The notes beneath the pieces are model-generated. The model was not told where the DNA came from. It saw nothing but the letters and a program-made list of their open reading frames with translations, and did no database searches. Shown here one piece after another: positions 10,252-22,418 of a DNA stretch of 64,000 nucleotides (within the stretch, counting starts at the first letter, position 1; each line of letters begins with the position of its first letter). This DNA is from Hygrocybe punicea (Eukaryota > Basidiomycota > Agaricomycetes > Agaricales > Hygrophoraceae). The DNA is taken from the NCBI GenBank assembly GCA_963556145.1, contig OY744468.1, positions 558,001 through 622,000 on the forward strand, in the 5' to 3' direction. A program made the position numbers and the translations under genes.

Positions 10252-11827
10252 TGTTACATTTTTCAACTCCGCAACTCCGATTCCGACTCCGCTACCCACG
10301 ATGACGATTCCACTTTACCATACCTTCCTTTTTCGTTCCCCTTTACCTTTTGTCTTCTTTTGGACATCATTGTTTATTCTTGTTCTTGTTCTCTTTTCAT
10401 CCTTTCTTCTTCTAGAACAATCCAGACCGACCATGGACACATCCCCACGTTACCTTGCTGTACCCGAATAGTCTCCTTGCCGACGGACATCATCGCTATT
10501 GTCTTTTCCCTCGCCCTGACATATTGTTGACTTCATCCCACGACAAACCGATTCACAATGGCTGTACTCCCGACACAGCTCATTACCGTAATTGTTATTG
10601 GCAGCATTGCCATCACCTTCCTGATCGGTTTCTACTTTGTTATGATCTATCTTTGGCATCGGCATCGAAACCTTTCCACCATTGATACTTCTGACTTCCA
10701 CCTCAACAATATCTCGACACGTAATTGACAATTGCCATTCCCGGATATATGGTTTCCACTTTTGTATTCTGTGCCTACCATTATCCTCCCTGACGATCCG
10801 ACGACATTCCTCACCTGCACGCATGCCCTGGACAATCCTCGATCACGGGACATTTCACTGTTCTCTCTAATCCGACCATTGCCGAAGCACATTCTTTTGG
10901 ACTTCGACCACAGACCATACGACTTCCCAAACAGTGAACCAACCCCTATCGCATATTGTTTGCACGACACCGCTTCAATGCAGTACCCGACGACTTGTTC
11001 CCACAGCTTGTCACTCATGCCATGACTCAAAACCTGGACCCACGTTCATTTATCCTTTTCCATCTATAATCTTGATACCTCCCACACTCGTTTACAATGA
11101 TACCCTTTCTTGGACGAATACCGACATCAGGTGGACTGCATTGTTCCACAGACAGGACAAGACATTGCTCCTCGATACGTCATCGACACAGACATCATCA
11201 TCTGGTACAGCTTATGCTGTTCACATGTCTGACCTCGACTATCCCACCATCCTAGACACTCTCATCACCAATCCTACGCTGGACGATACCCATCTTCGAC
11301 CCGACCGTGCAATGCACTTGCCAGACTGCGCACTTGCCTGTTACAGCAAGTATAGACCCCGAATTGGCAATTATGCATGTCACATGACCTGATGACAAAT
11401 CATCCGAGTCATCCGGACCTCACCTCTCTCTCAATGACACCCGGGCCTCCAGTTGGATCGCGAGAACATCGACATGAGGACGCCTCATGTACGCCTCATG
11501 GTGAACACATGGTAGAGTTGGACATGTTGTAGCTTCATGGTTGGATTCCCAACTCCCCTAAAGTCCATTCACTATATCTACTGTCCTTGTTGTTGGTTCG
11601 GACTTTTTCTTCTTTCCTTTCCTTACGTTTAGTCTGGTTCTTGGGGCAGACTCATCTTGTTTTGGGTAACCCCCACGGCTCGCAATGACATTAGACCTTG
11701 ACCCCCCCCTCTTAGCAGTGTTGTCTTAGCTGTAAGCAACAATGAAAGCTGCTGTTCTCCCCTCTGGAAACCGATCCCTTGTTAAGTTGATTGTTGCCGG
11801 AGCCCGCTGCAGAAGCGATCCGTAACA
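10252..11827 (+). repeat. 5' LTR of element A
   Basis: 1576 bp, offset exactly 4641 bp from its partner, with all translated frames identical between the two. Compared with the element B LTR it lacks a segment of about 72 bp around 11250 (present at about 18721-18792). Confidence 0.9.
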
Positions 11828-12851
11828 AAAGACTAAACGTTTCCCAACTCCCTCGACATTCAACTTTCGCCATGAACCAATGAACCCCCTCCTCTCTCCC
11901 GAATCTCTCCCTCGTCCTCCCCTACACCCTCTTCCTCTTCTCCTCCTCTCGACTTTATTCATCCCTCAACCCTGACCCCACATGAATGGACGAACGAACG
12001 ATGCTAGCCTGTTACTGACGCAGACCTGAAATCTGTTGATGTACACTAGCCACCTGGACCCTGAATGATTGTTGAATATTCCGAATGGTCAACCTCAAGA
12101 CTGCCGCCCTGCGAATTATTCATGGTTCATCCATAATAATTGCTCAAGCCCAACCTGGAACCCGAATTGAAATAAATCCCTGACTAACGTCACCACTGTC
12201 ATTCCGCTACTTCAATACGATAATTACGACATGAAATGATGCAATGGACAAGACTTCTCATTGCCCCCAGATGCAGAAGGACACTGCTAGACAAACCAAT
12301 CACTTTAGGTATCCCACCTTTCATGATCCAAATATGTTTTGGTTGTACCAGGCATATTACGACTCCCTCTCCCTGGACGAACCGAAATCAATGAACCCTT
12401 CAAACCACCTTCCTACCCTTCCTTCAACCTCCTCCCTCCCATCTCCTCACCAAATGCAGAAAGCCCAGAGAAAGCCAGTACACATATGAAACCCTGATTC
12501 CTGAAATGACCTATACATGTGACAAAGAGAAGTGGTTGATCTTAGTAGTCTGTTGGAACAGATGAAAGGGGACCCTCTTTGTTTGACATGGATGAACAAA
12601 CGACCAAGACTATAATGATTGTCATGACCAGAACACATACGAAATACCACTCCTTACCAATTTGGATAGCGCGGATCGGCATATCAGGTGATATCCCGCT
12701 ACACACCCTCTTTTTCTGGAACTTTGATCCCCGATCATACATACGAATCCACGAGGCAACCAAGACCCTGGTACATGGACCGATCAATGGAAATTCCGAC
12801 ACGATGCTGACAACGAGGCATGGTAATTACCGAAGACGGAAAACTTCTTAA

Positions 12852-13280
12852 CACCACCCACTTGTCGTCACCCTGGCCAACCTTTGCCCCCCAGACCATC
12901 CGTACCCATGGCCTGACCGCCGGTCCTGGAGTGACCCCTACGTTTGGTGTTTGCTCGACCGTCCTGACGACTGGGTCGACTATATTAGTTGGAACGATCC
13001 TCGCATCCCCCACCTGGTCACCATCCACGATATTTTCCTTGGTCCTATCTTACAGGAACTACATCGACTTCGTAACCGTCTACGGCCTACCGCACAAAGA
13101 AATCATCGCATCCAGACCCTCATCCACGAATTACAAGTTCTCCTCGACTTTGACGTACCATTCCATCGACTTGTTGTTCGCATCCCCGCTCCTCGTCTTG
13201 CACCCGTACCCCAGAATCATCACGACACACGTGTTGTCCAGCATCCTCGACACCATCCCCACCGTCGACATCGACGATGA
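12852..13280 (+). CDS. Element A internal frame 1 (unknown)
   Basis: Open frame in the interior of element A, matching the 20338-20814 frame of element B (shared WVDYISWNDPRIPH and PAPRLAPVPQNH, His/Arg-rich end). It is opened by a TAA at 12849 where element B reads through, and I see no ATG early in it, so it may be a truncated remnant. Its TGA stop overlaps the next start as ATGA. No gag, zinc-knuckle or enzyme motif is visible. It might be a degenerate gag-like product, but that is a guess. Confidence 0.45.
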   Translation, partial: HHPLVVTLANLCPPDHPYPWPDRRSWSDPYVWCLLDRPDDWVDYISWNDPRIPHLVTIHDIFLGPILQELHRLRNRLRPTAQRNHRIQTLIHELQVLLDFDVPFHRLVVRIPAPRLAPVPQNHHDTRVVQHPRHHPHRRHRR

Positions 13281-13768
13281 GTCTCGACGTACCCTTTATC
13301 TTCGATGATCTGGACAATGAGCTATATTTTGGTGCAGTGAACATTTGCGGTGAAGAACATCTGACTCCCCCCATTGATGACTTTGATGCGTACATGGACA
13401 GTCTCACTGATCTTCCGACACCCCCTCGAAAAGTAACCCACCGACTGCATATAGAGATGGATGATGAATACCGAGCATGGTTGTATTCTCCACCTCTTGT
13501 CTCGCTCCAAACCCAGTCACGTCGCCGCTCTCCACTTCTTCCCCAATCCCAGAAAAAGAAACTCGACCGTGCACACCGTTCTGACGGCCATAACATGCAG
13601 AACAAACGCTCGAGACATGGGACCAAAGAACCCAATTATCATCGTCATGCTTTATTTCGTGCAATGCATGAGCGTATGGTGAAGGGGAAGGAGAATGACA
13701 TCCATGGATTGGATTGGAGATTGATGTTGTTTGTGAAAGGATACACCCCTGTCATGTATGATTCATAG
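13277..13768 (+). CDS. Element A internal frame 2, 163 aa (unknown)
   Basis: Starts ATG inside the ATGA overlap with the upstream frame. The 163-residue product has an acidic N-terminal third (FIFDDLDNE, PPIDDFDAYMDSL) and a basic centre (SRRRSPLLPQSQKKK). The same frame is intact at the same length in element B (20811-21302), with six amino-acid and about three synonymous differences by my count, too few to judge selection. No known domain recognised. Small size and lack of catalytic motifs fit a non-autonomous element protein or a chance conserved frame. Confidence 0.5.
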   Translation: MSLDVPFIFDDLDNELYFGAVNICGEEHLTPPIDDFDAYMDSLTDLPTPPRKVTHRLHIEMDDEYRAWLYSPPLVSLQTQSRRRSPLLPQSQKKKLDRAHRSDGHNMQNKRSRHGTKEPNYHRHALFRAMHERMVKGKENDIHGLDWRLMLFVKGYTPVMYDS

Positions 13769-13913
13769 AATGGACTTTTCCCTTGTATGTAAACGACCTC
13801 GACATTATTTACACCAACGAAAACACCCAGAAGAAGAAACAGAATACCCAGAAACAGAAGAGACAAAACAGAAATGGAACGGACAGATGGAACATGACCA
13901 TAGAGAAACATGT

Positions 13914-13993
13914 AGCAGGTTCTCTCACCAGCTATACAAATAAGAGATGAAGCAGCAGGTTCTCTCACCAGCTATATAAATAAGAGATGAATA
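13914..13993 (+). repeat. 40-bp tandem duplication with TATA-like core (element A)
   Basis: Two 40-bp units starting AGCAGGTTCTCTCACC (13914-13953 and 13954-13993), the second containing CTATATAAATAAG. Element B has the same pair at 21447-21526, so the duplication predates both insertions. Confidence 0.8.
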
Positions 13994-14892
13994 TCCGAAA
14001 CGATATAAAATCTATGACCCCCAGACGCATGCATGATCGCTATAAGCCGTAGAACAAACCTTGATGTCTATGGACACCAGAACTGAACCAGAAGGATACT
14101 GGTTATCAAACCAATGACCTCCGATCCCACATAGGAAAGGAACCCGATGTGCTACTGACCAATATGGCAGTAAATGCACCAGAAAAAGAAACAGTGAAGA
14201 ATGAATCCCCATCCGAAACCCTTTGCCAATGTATAACTTGGAACTGGCAACTCTTTCACCTTCCCTATCCCGAATTCCCCAAACATCTTCTGACCGACAC
14301 CAAACCCTGTTGCATTCATGGAATATGAAGAAATCTCGCACACCATTTGAGTGTAGGAAATCCACGATCAGTCAACAACACCGATATCCGAAACGATATA
14401 AATCTATGTTCATTCGAGTGTCCGTAATGACTATAAACTTCTGACATCCAGAACTCCCCTCATCCCCAAAACGCCGACCACCTACTCCCCTTCAGACCGA
14501 CGACATAACCGAAATGTTATCAAACTACGACATACCTTGAATAACCACCTGGACCCCGACAACCCCTCACTCCTTCCAACCCCGACACCCTTGACGATTT
14601 AATGACAAAGAAACAACAACCCCTGATTATTGAAAATGACAAAAAATGACAAAATACAATTGGACGAACCCAGATATATTTCTTTTGAAACCCTTGTAAC
14701 TCAGTAACGTCTTCATGATTCAATGACCTTTGGACTGACATTTTTTCCTTCTTCATGTCTTTGATTTCTTGCCGACCTTGATCATGTCGTTAAACTGTCT
14801 GTTCTTTCCTTGTATTTTTTTCCTTGTTCTTTGTTTCCCTTGTTCTTTGTTCTTCCGGTTAATCGGGACGATTCCCCTTGTTCCGGGGGTAT

Positions 14893-16468
14893 TGTTACAT
14901 TTTTCAACTCCGCAACTCCGATTCCGACTCCGCTACCCACGATGACGATTCCACTTTACCATACCTTCCTTTTTCGTTCCCCTTTACCTTTTGTCTTCTT
15001 TTGGACATCATTGTTTATTCTTGTTCTTGTTCTCTTTTCATCCTTTCTTCTTCTAGAACAATCCAGACCGACCATGGACACATCCCCACGTTACCTTGCT
15101 GTACCCGAATAGTCTCCTTGCCGACGGACATCATCGCTATTGTCTTTTCCCTCGCCCTGACATATTGTTGACTTCATCCCACGACAAACCGATTCACAAT
15201 GGCTGTACTCCCGACACAGCTCATTACCGTAATTGTTATTGGCAGCATTGCCATCACCTTCCTGATCGGTTTCTACTTTGTTATGATCTATCTTTGGCAT
15301 CGGCATCGAAACCTTTCCACCATTGATACTTCTGACTTCCACCTCAACAATATCTCGACACGTAATTGACAATTGCCATTCCCGGATATATGGTTTCCAC
15401 TTTTGTATTCTGTGCCTACCATTATCCTCCCTGACGATCCGACGACATTCCTCACCTGCACGCATGCCCTGGACAATCCTCGATCACGGGACATTTCACT
15501 GTTCTCTCTAATCCGACCATTGCCGAAGCACATTCTTTTGGACTTCGACCACAGACCATACGACTTCCCAAACAGTGAACCAACCCCTATCGCATATTGT
15601 TTGCACGACACCGCTTCAATGCAGTACCCGACGACTTGTTCCCACAGCTTGTCACTCATGCCATGACTCAAAACCTGGACCCACGTTCATTTATCCTTTT
15701 CCATCTATAATCTTGATACCTCCCACACTCGTTTACAATGATACCCTTTCTTGGACGAATACCGACATCAGGTGGACTGCATTGTTCCACAGACAGGACA
15801 AGACATTGCTCCTCGATACGTCATCGACACAGACATCATCATCTGGTACAGCTTATGCTGTTCACATGTCTGACCTCGACTATCCCACCATCCTAGACAC
15901 TCTCATCACCAATCCTACGCTGGACGATACCCATCTTCGACCCGACCGTGCAATGCACTTGCCAGACTGCGCACTTGCCTGTTACAGCAAGTATAGACCC
16001 CGAATTGGCAATTATGCATGTCACATGACCTGATGACAAATCATCCGAGTCATCCGGACCTCACCTCTCTCTCAATGACACCCGGGCCTCCAGTTGGATC
16101 GCGAGAACATCGACATGAGGACGCCTCATGTACGCCTCATGGTGAACACATGGTAGAGTTGGACATGTTGTAGCTTCATGGTTGGATTCCCAACTCCCCT
16201 AAAGTCCATTCACTATATCTACTGTCCTTGTTGTTGGTTCGGACTTTTTCTTCTTTCCTTTCCTTACGTTTAGTCTGGTTCTTGGGGCAGACTCATCTTG
16301 TTTTGGGTAACCCCCACGGCTCGCAATGACATTAGACCTTGACCCCCCCCTCTTAGCAGTGTTGTCTTAGCTGTAAGCAACAATGAAAGCTGCTGTTCTC
16401 CCCTCTGGAAACCGATCCCTTGTTAAGTTGATTGTTGCCGGAGCCCGCTGCAGAAGCGATCCGTAACA
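14893..16468 (+). repeat. 3' LTR of element A
   Basis: 1576 bp, preceded by CCGGGGGTAT and followed by the TGTTA target duplication. It appears identical to the 5' LTR. Confidence 0.9.
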
Positions 16469-17697
16469 TGTTACCAAATCTACCCCCACTACTGTGAAGT
16501 CTACCCCTACCAGCTCAACCACTAAATCTACCCTTACCGACAAGTCCACCCTTACTACCACTAAATCTACCCCTTCCGGCAAGTATATCCCCACTACTAT
16601 CAAGTCTACACCTGCAACCACATTTATGGAGATGACTGCCAAGGCCACAGTTGTCTTTGATGAGGATGTAGAGATGGAGCCAGCACATCCTGAGTTGATT
16701 GATCCTTGAGGTGCTTCTCATGTGAAAGGGGGGATGTTACGTGGCCGTGCGAAGGGCAATGCAATGAAGATGGCTGACGTGGCAAGGTCCCAAGCAATGG
16801 AGGAGGGTCCCATGAAAGGCAAGGTCATCTTGTACATGAGTTGGGACCCTGGTGCTCTGGTAGCAATGACAATGACCCATGAGGTGATGCCACAGCTTCC
16901 CCCAATCCTCATCAAGCTTGCACGTTCTTATTCACCAGTTGGCGGTAAGTTTTTTGTGATTTCTAGTATTATGATTCTTATGTCGGTTTAGGTTTCAACC
17001 AACGTGTTTATGTTATGGATGAGAATCTCTGGTCAGTTCATGGACACTTCAATGCCACTCTGGAGGACACAGAGCTTGTCAAGTGGGAGGTCCAACATGG
17101 AGTTGATCCTTTCTCTATGTGTTGTGAGTTTGTCTGTTTGACCATCAATGCTGGGCTCACTGGATGAAAATAGGATGATGAGAGGGATCAACAAGTCATC
17201 TTGCAGCCCAATGCAGGCTTGTCTTCCCATGCTTCAATAACTCAAGTCCCCAGCAATCCTTTCCATACTGAGCTTATTCAGTTACTTCAAATTCCTGTCC
17301 ACCTCACTGACCACTCCGACGTGACCCTGCAAGTTGCATATGCCCATTGGAAAGCACATGCACAAGCCCAACAGAAATTATCTGAGATGGTCACTGCCAG
17401 AACTTGGCCTTGTCAAAAGCCAGCTGCAGCTCAGCTCACTGACCTTTTTATATCCAAAACAAATTGGTTTGAGTTTTATTGCAAGGCTTTCCACAAAATT
17501 TCAAACTTTCCAGATATGATTCAGTGGCTTGAAGATGCACCAGATGCGGGGACTGGTTTGGTGGTGTGGGGATTTATGAAGAATTGTTATGGCTTTGCTG
17601 ATTTGATTGCACATGTCACGCAAGGAGGTCCTGTGGTGGTGGGTGATGAGGAGTCAGGAGAGTCTGTGGTGCACAGGCCTATCAAAAGCAAGAGAAA
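16469..17697 (+). pseudogene. Gene X block 4
   Basis: After the TGTTA duplication the gene X frame continues with a Thr/Lys/Ser/Pro repeat (KSTPTTVKSTPTSS), a short acidic patch, then TGA 16707. Past it the same frame runs on to a clean intron (16945-16991, GTAAGT...TTTAG). The next exon (16992-17697) has TGA 17165 and TAG 17171 two codons apart, then about 175 open codons with aromatic-rich motifs (NWFEFYCKAF, FPDMIQWLED). It ends SKR at the AGAAA target site of element B. The longer frame that appears to run to 18172 is an artefact of reading on into the LTR. Confidence 0.7.
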
Positions 17698-19368
17698 TGT
17701 TACGATTCCAACTCCGCTTCCAACCCCGATGCCCATTCCGATACCCACCATGACGATTCTGCACTGCACACCTTCCTTTTTCATTTCATTTTGTCCTTTG
17801 TCTTCCGTTCAACGTCATTGTTTCTTCATTTGGACATCCTTGTATTTTCTTATTCTTGTTCTCTTTTTGTCCCTTCTTCTAGAACAATCCAGACCGACCA
17901 TGGACATATCCCACGTGACCTTGCTGTACCCGAATAGTCTCCTTGCCGATGGACATCATTGCTATTGTCTTTTCCCTTGCCCTGACATATTTTTGACTTC
18001 ATCCCACGACAAACCGATTTACAATGGCTGTATTCCCAACACAGCTAATTACCGTAATCATCATTGGCAGCATCGCCATCACCTTCCTGATCGGTTTTTA
18101 CCTTGTTATGATCTATCTTTGGCATTGGTACCGAAACCCTTCTGCCATCGATACTTCCGACTTCCACCTTGACAATATATCGACACGTAATTGACAATTG
18201 CCATACCTGGATATATGGTTTCCACTTTCGTACCCTGTGCCTACCATTATCCTCCCTGAAGATCCGACGACATTCCTCACCTGCATGCGAACTCTGAACA
18301 ATCCCCGATCACAAGACATTTCACTGTTCTCTCTAATCCGACCATCGCCGAAGCACATTCTTTTGGACTTCGACCACAGACCATACGACTTCCCAAACAG
18401 TGAACCAACCCCTATCGCATGTTGTTCGCACGACATCGCTTCATTGCAGTACCCGACGACTTGTTCCCACAGCTTGTCACCTGTGCCATGACTCGAAACC
18501 TGGACCCACATTCATTTACCCTTTTCCATCTATAACCTTGATATCTCCCACACTCGTTTACAACAATACCCTTTCTTGGATGAATACCAACATCAGGTGG
18601 ACTGCATTGTTCCACAGACAGGACAAGACATCACCCCTCGATACGTCATTGACACAGACATCGTCATCCGGTACAGCTTATGCTGTTCACATGTCTGACC
18701 TCGACTATCCCACCATCCTAGTTGGTTTTCCCTCCATACATTCCTTTGTTTTCCTTTATACCGACCTTGTCGCTATGCCCCTGCTACCTCAAGACACTCT
18801 CATCACCAATCCTACACTGGACGATACCCATCTTCGACCCGACCATGCAATGCACTTGCCAAACTGCGTACTTGCCCATTACAGCAAGTGTAGACCCCGG
18901 ATTGGCAATTCTGCATGTCACATGATCCGATGACAAATCATCCGAGTCATCTGGACCTCTTCTATCCTCAACGACACCCGGGCCTCCAGTTGGATCGCGA
19001 GAACATCAACATGAGGACGCCTCATGTCCGCCTCATGGTGAAAACATGGTGTAGTTGGACATGTTGTAGCTTCATGGTTGGATTCCCATTTACCTCCCCT
19101 CAAGTCCATTCACTATATCTACTGTCCTTGTTGTTGGTTCGGACTTTTTCTTCTTTTCCTTTCCTTACGTTTAGTCTGGTTCTTGGGGCAGACTCATCTT
19201 GTTTTGGGTAACCCCCACGGCTCGCAATGACACTAGACCTTGACCCCCCCTGTTAGCAGTGTTGTCTTAGCTGTAAGCAACAATGAAAGCTGCTGTTCTC
19301 CCCTCTGGAAGCCGATCCCCTGTTAAGTTGATTGTTGCCGGAGCCCGCTGCAGAAGCGATCCGTAACA
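17698..19368 (+). repeat. 5' LTR of element B
   Basis: 1671 bp; carries the segment of about 72 bp that is missing from the element A LTRs and present in the solo LTR at 2083. Confidence 0.9.
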
Positions 19369-20337
19369 AAAGACTAAACGTTTCCCAACTCCCCCGACAT
19401 TCAACTTTCGACATGAACGAACGAACCCCCTCCTCTCTCCCGAATCTCTCCCTCGTCCTCCCCTACACCCTCTTCCTCTCTTTCTCCTCCCGACTTTATC
19501 CTCTCTCAACCCTGACCCCACACGAATGGACGAATGAACGATGCTAGCCTGTTACTGACACAGACCTGAAATCTGTTGATGTACACTAGCCACCCGGACC
19601 CCGAATGATTGTTGAATACTCCGAATGGTCAACCTCAAGACTGCCGCCCTGCGAATTATTTATGGTTTATCCATAATAATTGCTCAAGCCCAATCCTGGA
19701 ACCCAAGTTGTAATAAACCCCTGACTAACGTCACCACCGTCATTCCGCTACTTCAATACGATAATTACGACATGAAATGATGCAATGGACAAGACTTGTC
19801 ATTGCCCCAGATGCAGAAGGACACTGCTAGACAAACCAATTGCCCTAGGTATCTCACCTTCATGAATCAAATATGTTTTGGTTGTACCAGACATATTACG
19901 ACTCCCTCGCCCTAGACAAACCGAAATCAATAAATCCTTCAAACCGCCTTCCTACCCTTCCTTTCACCTCCTCCCCCCCCATCTCCTCATCAAATGCAGA
20001 AAGCCCAGAGAAAGCCAGTATGCAAATGACACCCCGAACCCTGTAATGACCTGTACATGTGACAAAGAGAAGTGGTTGATCTTAGTAGTCTGGGAACAGA
20101 TGAAAGGGGACCCTCTTTGTTTGACATGGATGAACGAACCACCAAGACTATAATGATTGTCATGAACGGAACACATACAAAACGCCACTCCTTACCGATT
20201 TGGATAGCGCGGATCGGCATATCAGGTGATATCCCGCTACACACCCTCTTTTCTAGAACTTTGATCCCCGATCATACATACGAATCCACGAGGCAACCAA
20301 GACCCTGGTACATGGACCGATCAATGGAAACTCCGAC

Positions 20338-20814
20338 ATGATGCTGACAATGAGGCATGGTAATCACCGAAGATGGAAAACTTCTTTAAACCACCCACCT
20401 GTCGTCACCCTGGCCAACCTCTGCCCTCCAGGCCATCCCTACCCGTGGCCTGCCCGTCGCTGGTGGCAGTGCGATCTTGCCTGGTTCCCTCTCAACCGAC
20501 CTGACAACTGGGTCGACTACATCAGCTGGAACGATCCTCGCATTCCACACCTCGTCTTCCTTCCACGATCCGTGACACCGGTCCTTGACGAATTACACCG
20601 TCTCCTGGGTGGTCTACGGATCACTGAGCAAAGAAATCGTCGAAGCCAATTCCTCCTCCAGCGTCTCCAATACATTTTGGACGAGGAACTTCCTCATCAT
20701 CGATTTGTTGTTCGCATCCCCGCTCCTCGTCTTGCACCCGTACCCCAGAATCATCGTGACACACGTATCGTCCAGCATCCTCAACACCGTCCCCACCGTC
20801 GACATCGACGATGA
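20338..20814 (+). CDS. Element B internal frame 1, 158 aa (unknown)
   Basis: Opens at ATG 20338, which itself overlaps the TGA of a short upstream frame (20072-20341). In element A the corresponding upstream sequence is in the same frame, and element B lacks one T in a T-run near 20252, so a longer ancestral frame was probably split here. The C-terminus is basic and His/Arg-rich (RPHRRHRR). It ends at TGA 20812-20814, overlapping ATG 20811. No domain recognised. Confidence 0.5.
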   Translation: MMLTMRHGNHRRWKTSLNHPPVVTLANLCPPGHPYPWPARRWWQCDLAWFPLNRPDNWVDYISWNDPRIPHLVFLPRSVTPVLDELHRLLGGLRITEQRNRRSQFLLQRLQYILDEELPHHRFVVRIPAPRLAPVPQNHRDTRIVQHPQHRPHRRHRR

Positions 20815-21302
20815 GTCTCGACGTACCCTTTATCTTCGATGATCTGGACAATGAGCTATATTTTGGTGCAGTGAACATTTGCGGTGAAGAACATCCGACC
20901 CCCCCCATTGATGACTTTGATGCGTACATGGACAGTCTCACTGATCTTCCGACACCCCCTCGAAAAGTAACCCACCGACTGCATGTAGAGATGGATGATG
21001 AATACCGAGCATGGTTGTATTCTCCACCTCTTGTCTCGCTCCAAACCCGGTCACGTCGCCGCTCTCCACTTTTTCCCCAATCCCAGAAAAAGAAACTCGA
21101 CCGTGCACACCATTCTGACGGCCATAACATGCAGAACAAACGCTCGAGACATGGGACCAAAGAACCTGATTATCATCGTCATGCTTTATTTCGTGCAATG
21201 CATGAGCGTATGGTGAAGGGGAAGGAGAATGACATCCATGGATTGGATTGGAGATTGATGTTGTTTGTGAAAGGATACACCCCCGTCATGTATGATTCAT
21301 AG
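20811..21302 (+). CDS. Element B internal frame 2, 163 aa (unknown)
   Basis: Same length and frame as 13277-13768 of element A: acidic N-terminal part, basic Arg/Ser/Lys centre, and a C-terminal motif GLDWRLMLFVKGYTP. It begins in an ATGA overlap shared by both elements, an arrangement that elsewhere supports coupled termination-reinitiation. Whether it is translated is unknown. Confidence 0.5.
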   Translation: MSLDVPFIFDDLDNELYFGAVNICGEEHPTPPIDDFDAYMDSLTDLPTPPRKVTHRLHVEMDDEYRAWLYSPPLVSLQTRSRRRSPLFPQSQKKKLDRAHHSDGHNMQNKRSRHGTKEPDYHRHALFRAMHERMVKGKENDIHGLDWRLMLFVKGYTPVMYDS

Positions 21303-22418
21303 AATGGACTTTCCCTTGTATGTAAACGACCTCGACATTATTTACACCAACGAAAACACCCAGAAGAAGAAACAGAATACCCAGAAACAGAAAAGAAGAA
21401 ACAGAAATGGAATGGACAGATGGAACATGACCATAGAGAAACATGTAGCAGGTTCTCTCACCAGCTATACAAATAAGAGACGAAGCAGCAGGTTCTCTCA
21501 CCAGCTATATAAATAAGAGACGAATATCCGAAACGATATAAAATCTATTACCCCCAGACGCATGCATGATCGCTATAAGCCGTAGAATGAACCTTGATGT
21601 TTATGGACACCAGAACTGAACCAGAAGGATACTGGTTATCAAACCAATGACCTCCGATCCCACATAGGAAAGGAACCCGATGTGCTGCTGACCAGTATGG
21701 CAGTAAATGCACCAGAAAAAGAAACAGTGAAGAATGAATCCCCATCCGAAATCCTTTGCCAATGTATGACTTGGAACTGGCAACTCTTTCACCTTCCTTA
21801 TCCCGAATTCCCAAACATCTTCCGACCGACACCAATCCCTGTTGCATTCATGGAATATGAAGAAATCTCGCACACCATTTGAGTGTAGGAAATCCACGAT
21901 CAGTCAACAACACCGATATCCGAAACGATATAAATCTATGTTCATTCGAGTGTCCGTAATGACTATAAACTTCTGACACCCAGAACTCACCTCATCCTCA
22001 AAATGCCGCCGACCACCTACTCCTCTTCAGACCGATGACACAACCGAAATGTTATCAAACTACGAAACACTCTGAAGAAACACCTGGACCCCGACAACCC
22101 CTCACTCCTTCTAACCCCGACACCCTTGATGACTTAATGACAATATGACAATAACCCATGATTATCCACAATGACAAAAAACAATTGGATGAACCCGGAT
22201 ATATTTCTTTGTTAACCCTTGTAACTCAGTAACGTCTTCATGATTCAATGACCTTTGGACTGACATTTTTTCCTTCTTCTTGTCTTTGATTTCTTGCCGA
22301 CCTTGATGACGTCGTTAAACTGTCTGTTCTTTCCTTGTTCTTTTTTTCCTTGTTCTTTGTTTCCCTTGTTCTTTGTTCTTCCGGTTAATCGGGACGATTC
22401 CCCTTGTTCCGGGGGTAT

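Larger units (their letters stand above)
10252..16468 (+). mobile_element. Long-LTR non-autonomous (LARD-like) element A
   Basis: 6217 bp: two 1576-bp LTRs (10252-11827 and 14893-16468) that look identical, TG...CA ends, and a perfect 5-bp target duplication TGTTA (10247-10251 and 16469-16473). The 3065-bp interior has no protease, reverse transcriptase, RNase H or integrase. It holds two small overlapping plus-strand frames (12852-13280 and 13277-13768). CCGGGGGTAT lies just before the 3' LTR and could be the polypurine tract, suggesting plus orientation. No TGG-type primer site follows the 5' LTR (it continues AAAGACTAAACG). Identical LTRs imply a recent insertion by a trans-acting machinery, probably Ty3/Gypsy-like. 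It interrupts gene X. Confidence 0.9.

Noticed and set aside
10450..11392. Frames of 76-152 codons inside the long LTRs
   Set aside because: They overlap on both strands within LTR sequence, have no domain and are closed in the related LTR copies.
17201..18172. A single 323-codon frame
   Set aside because: Its last 158 codons lie in the LTR of element B, which starts at 17698 by target duplication and by comparison with four other LTR copies. The real exon continues at 24095.
20072..20341. A second ATGA overlap in element B as a translational signal
   Set aside because: In element A the matching sequence is in the same frame as the following one, and element B lacks one T upstream, so this overlap looks like a by-product of a frameshift.
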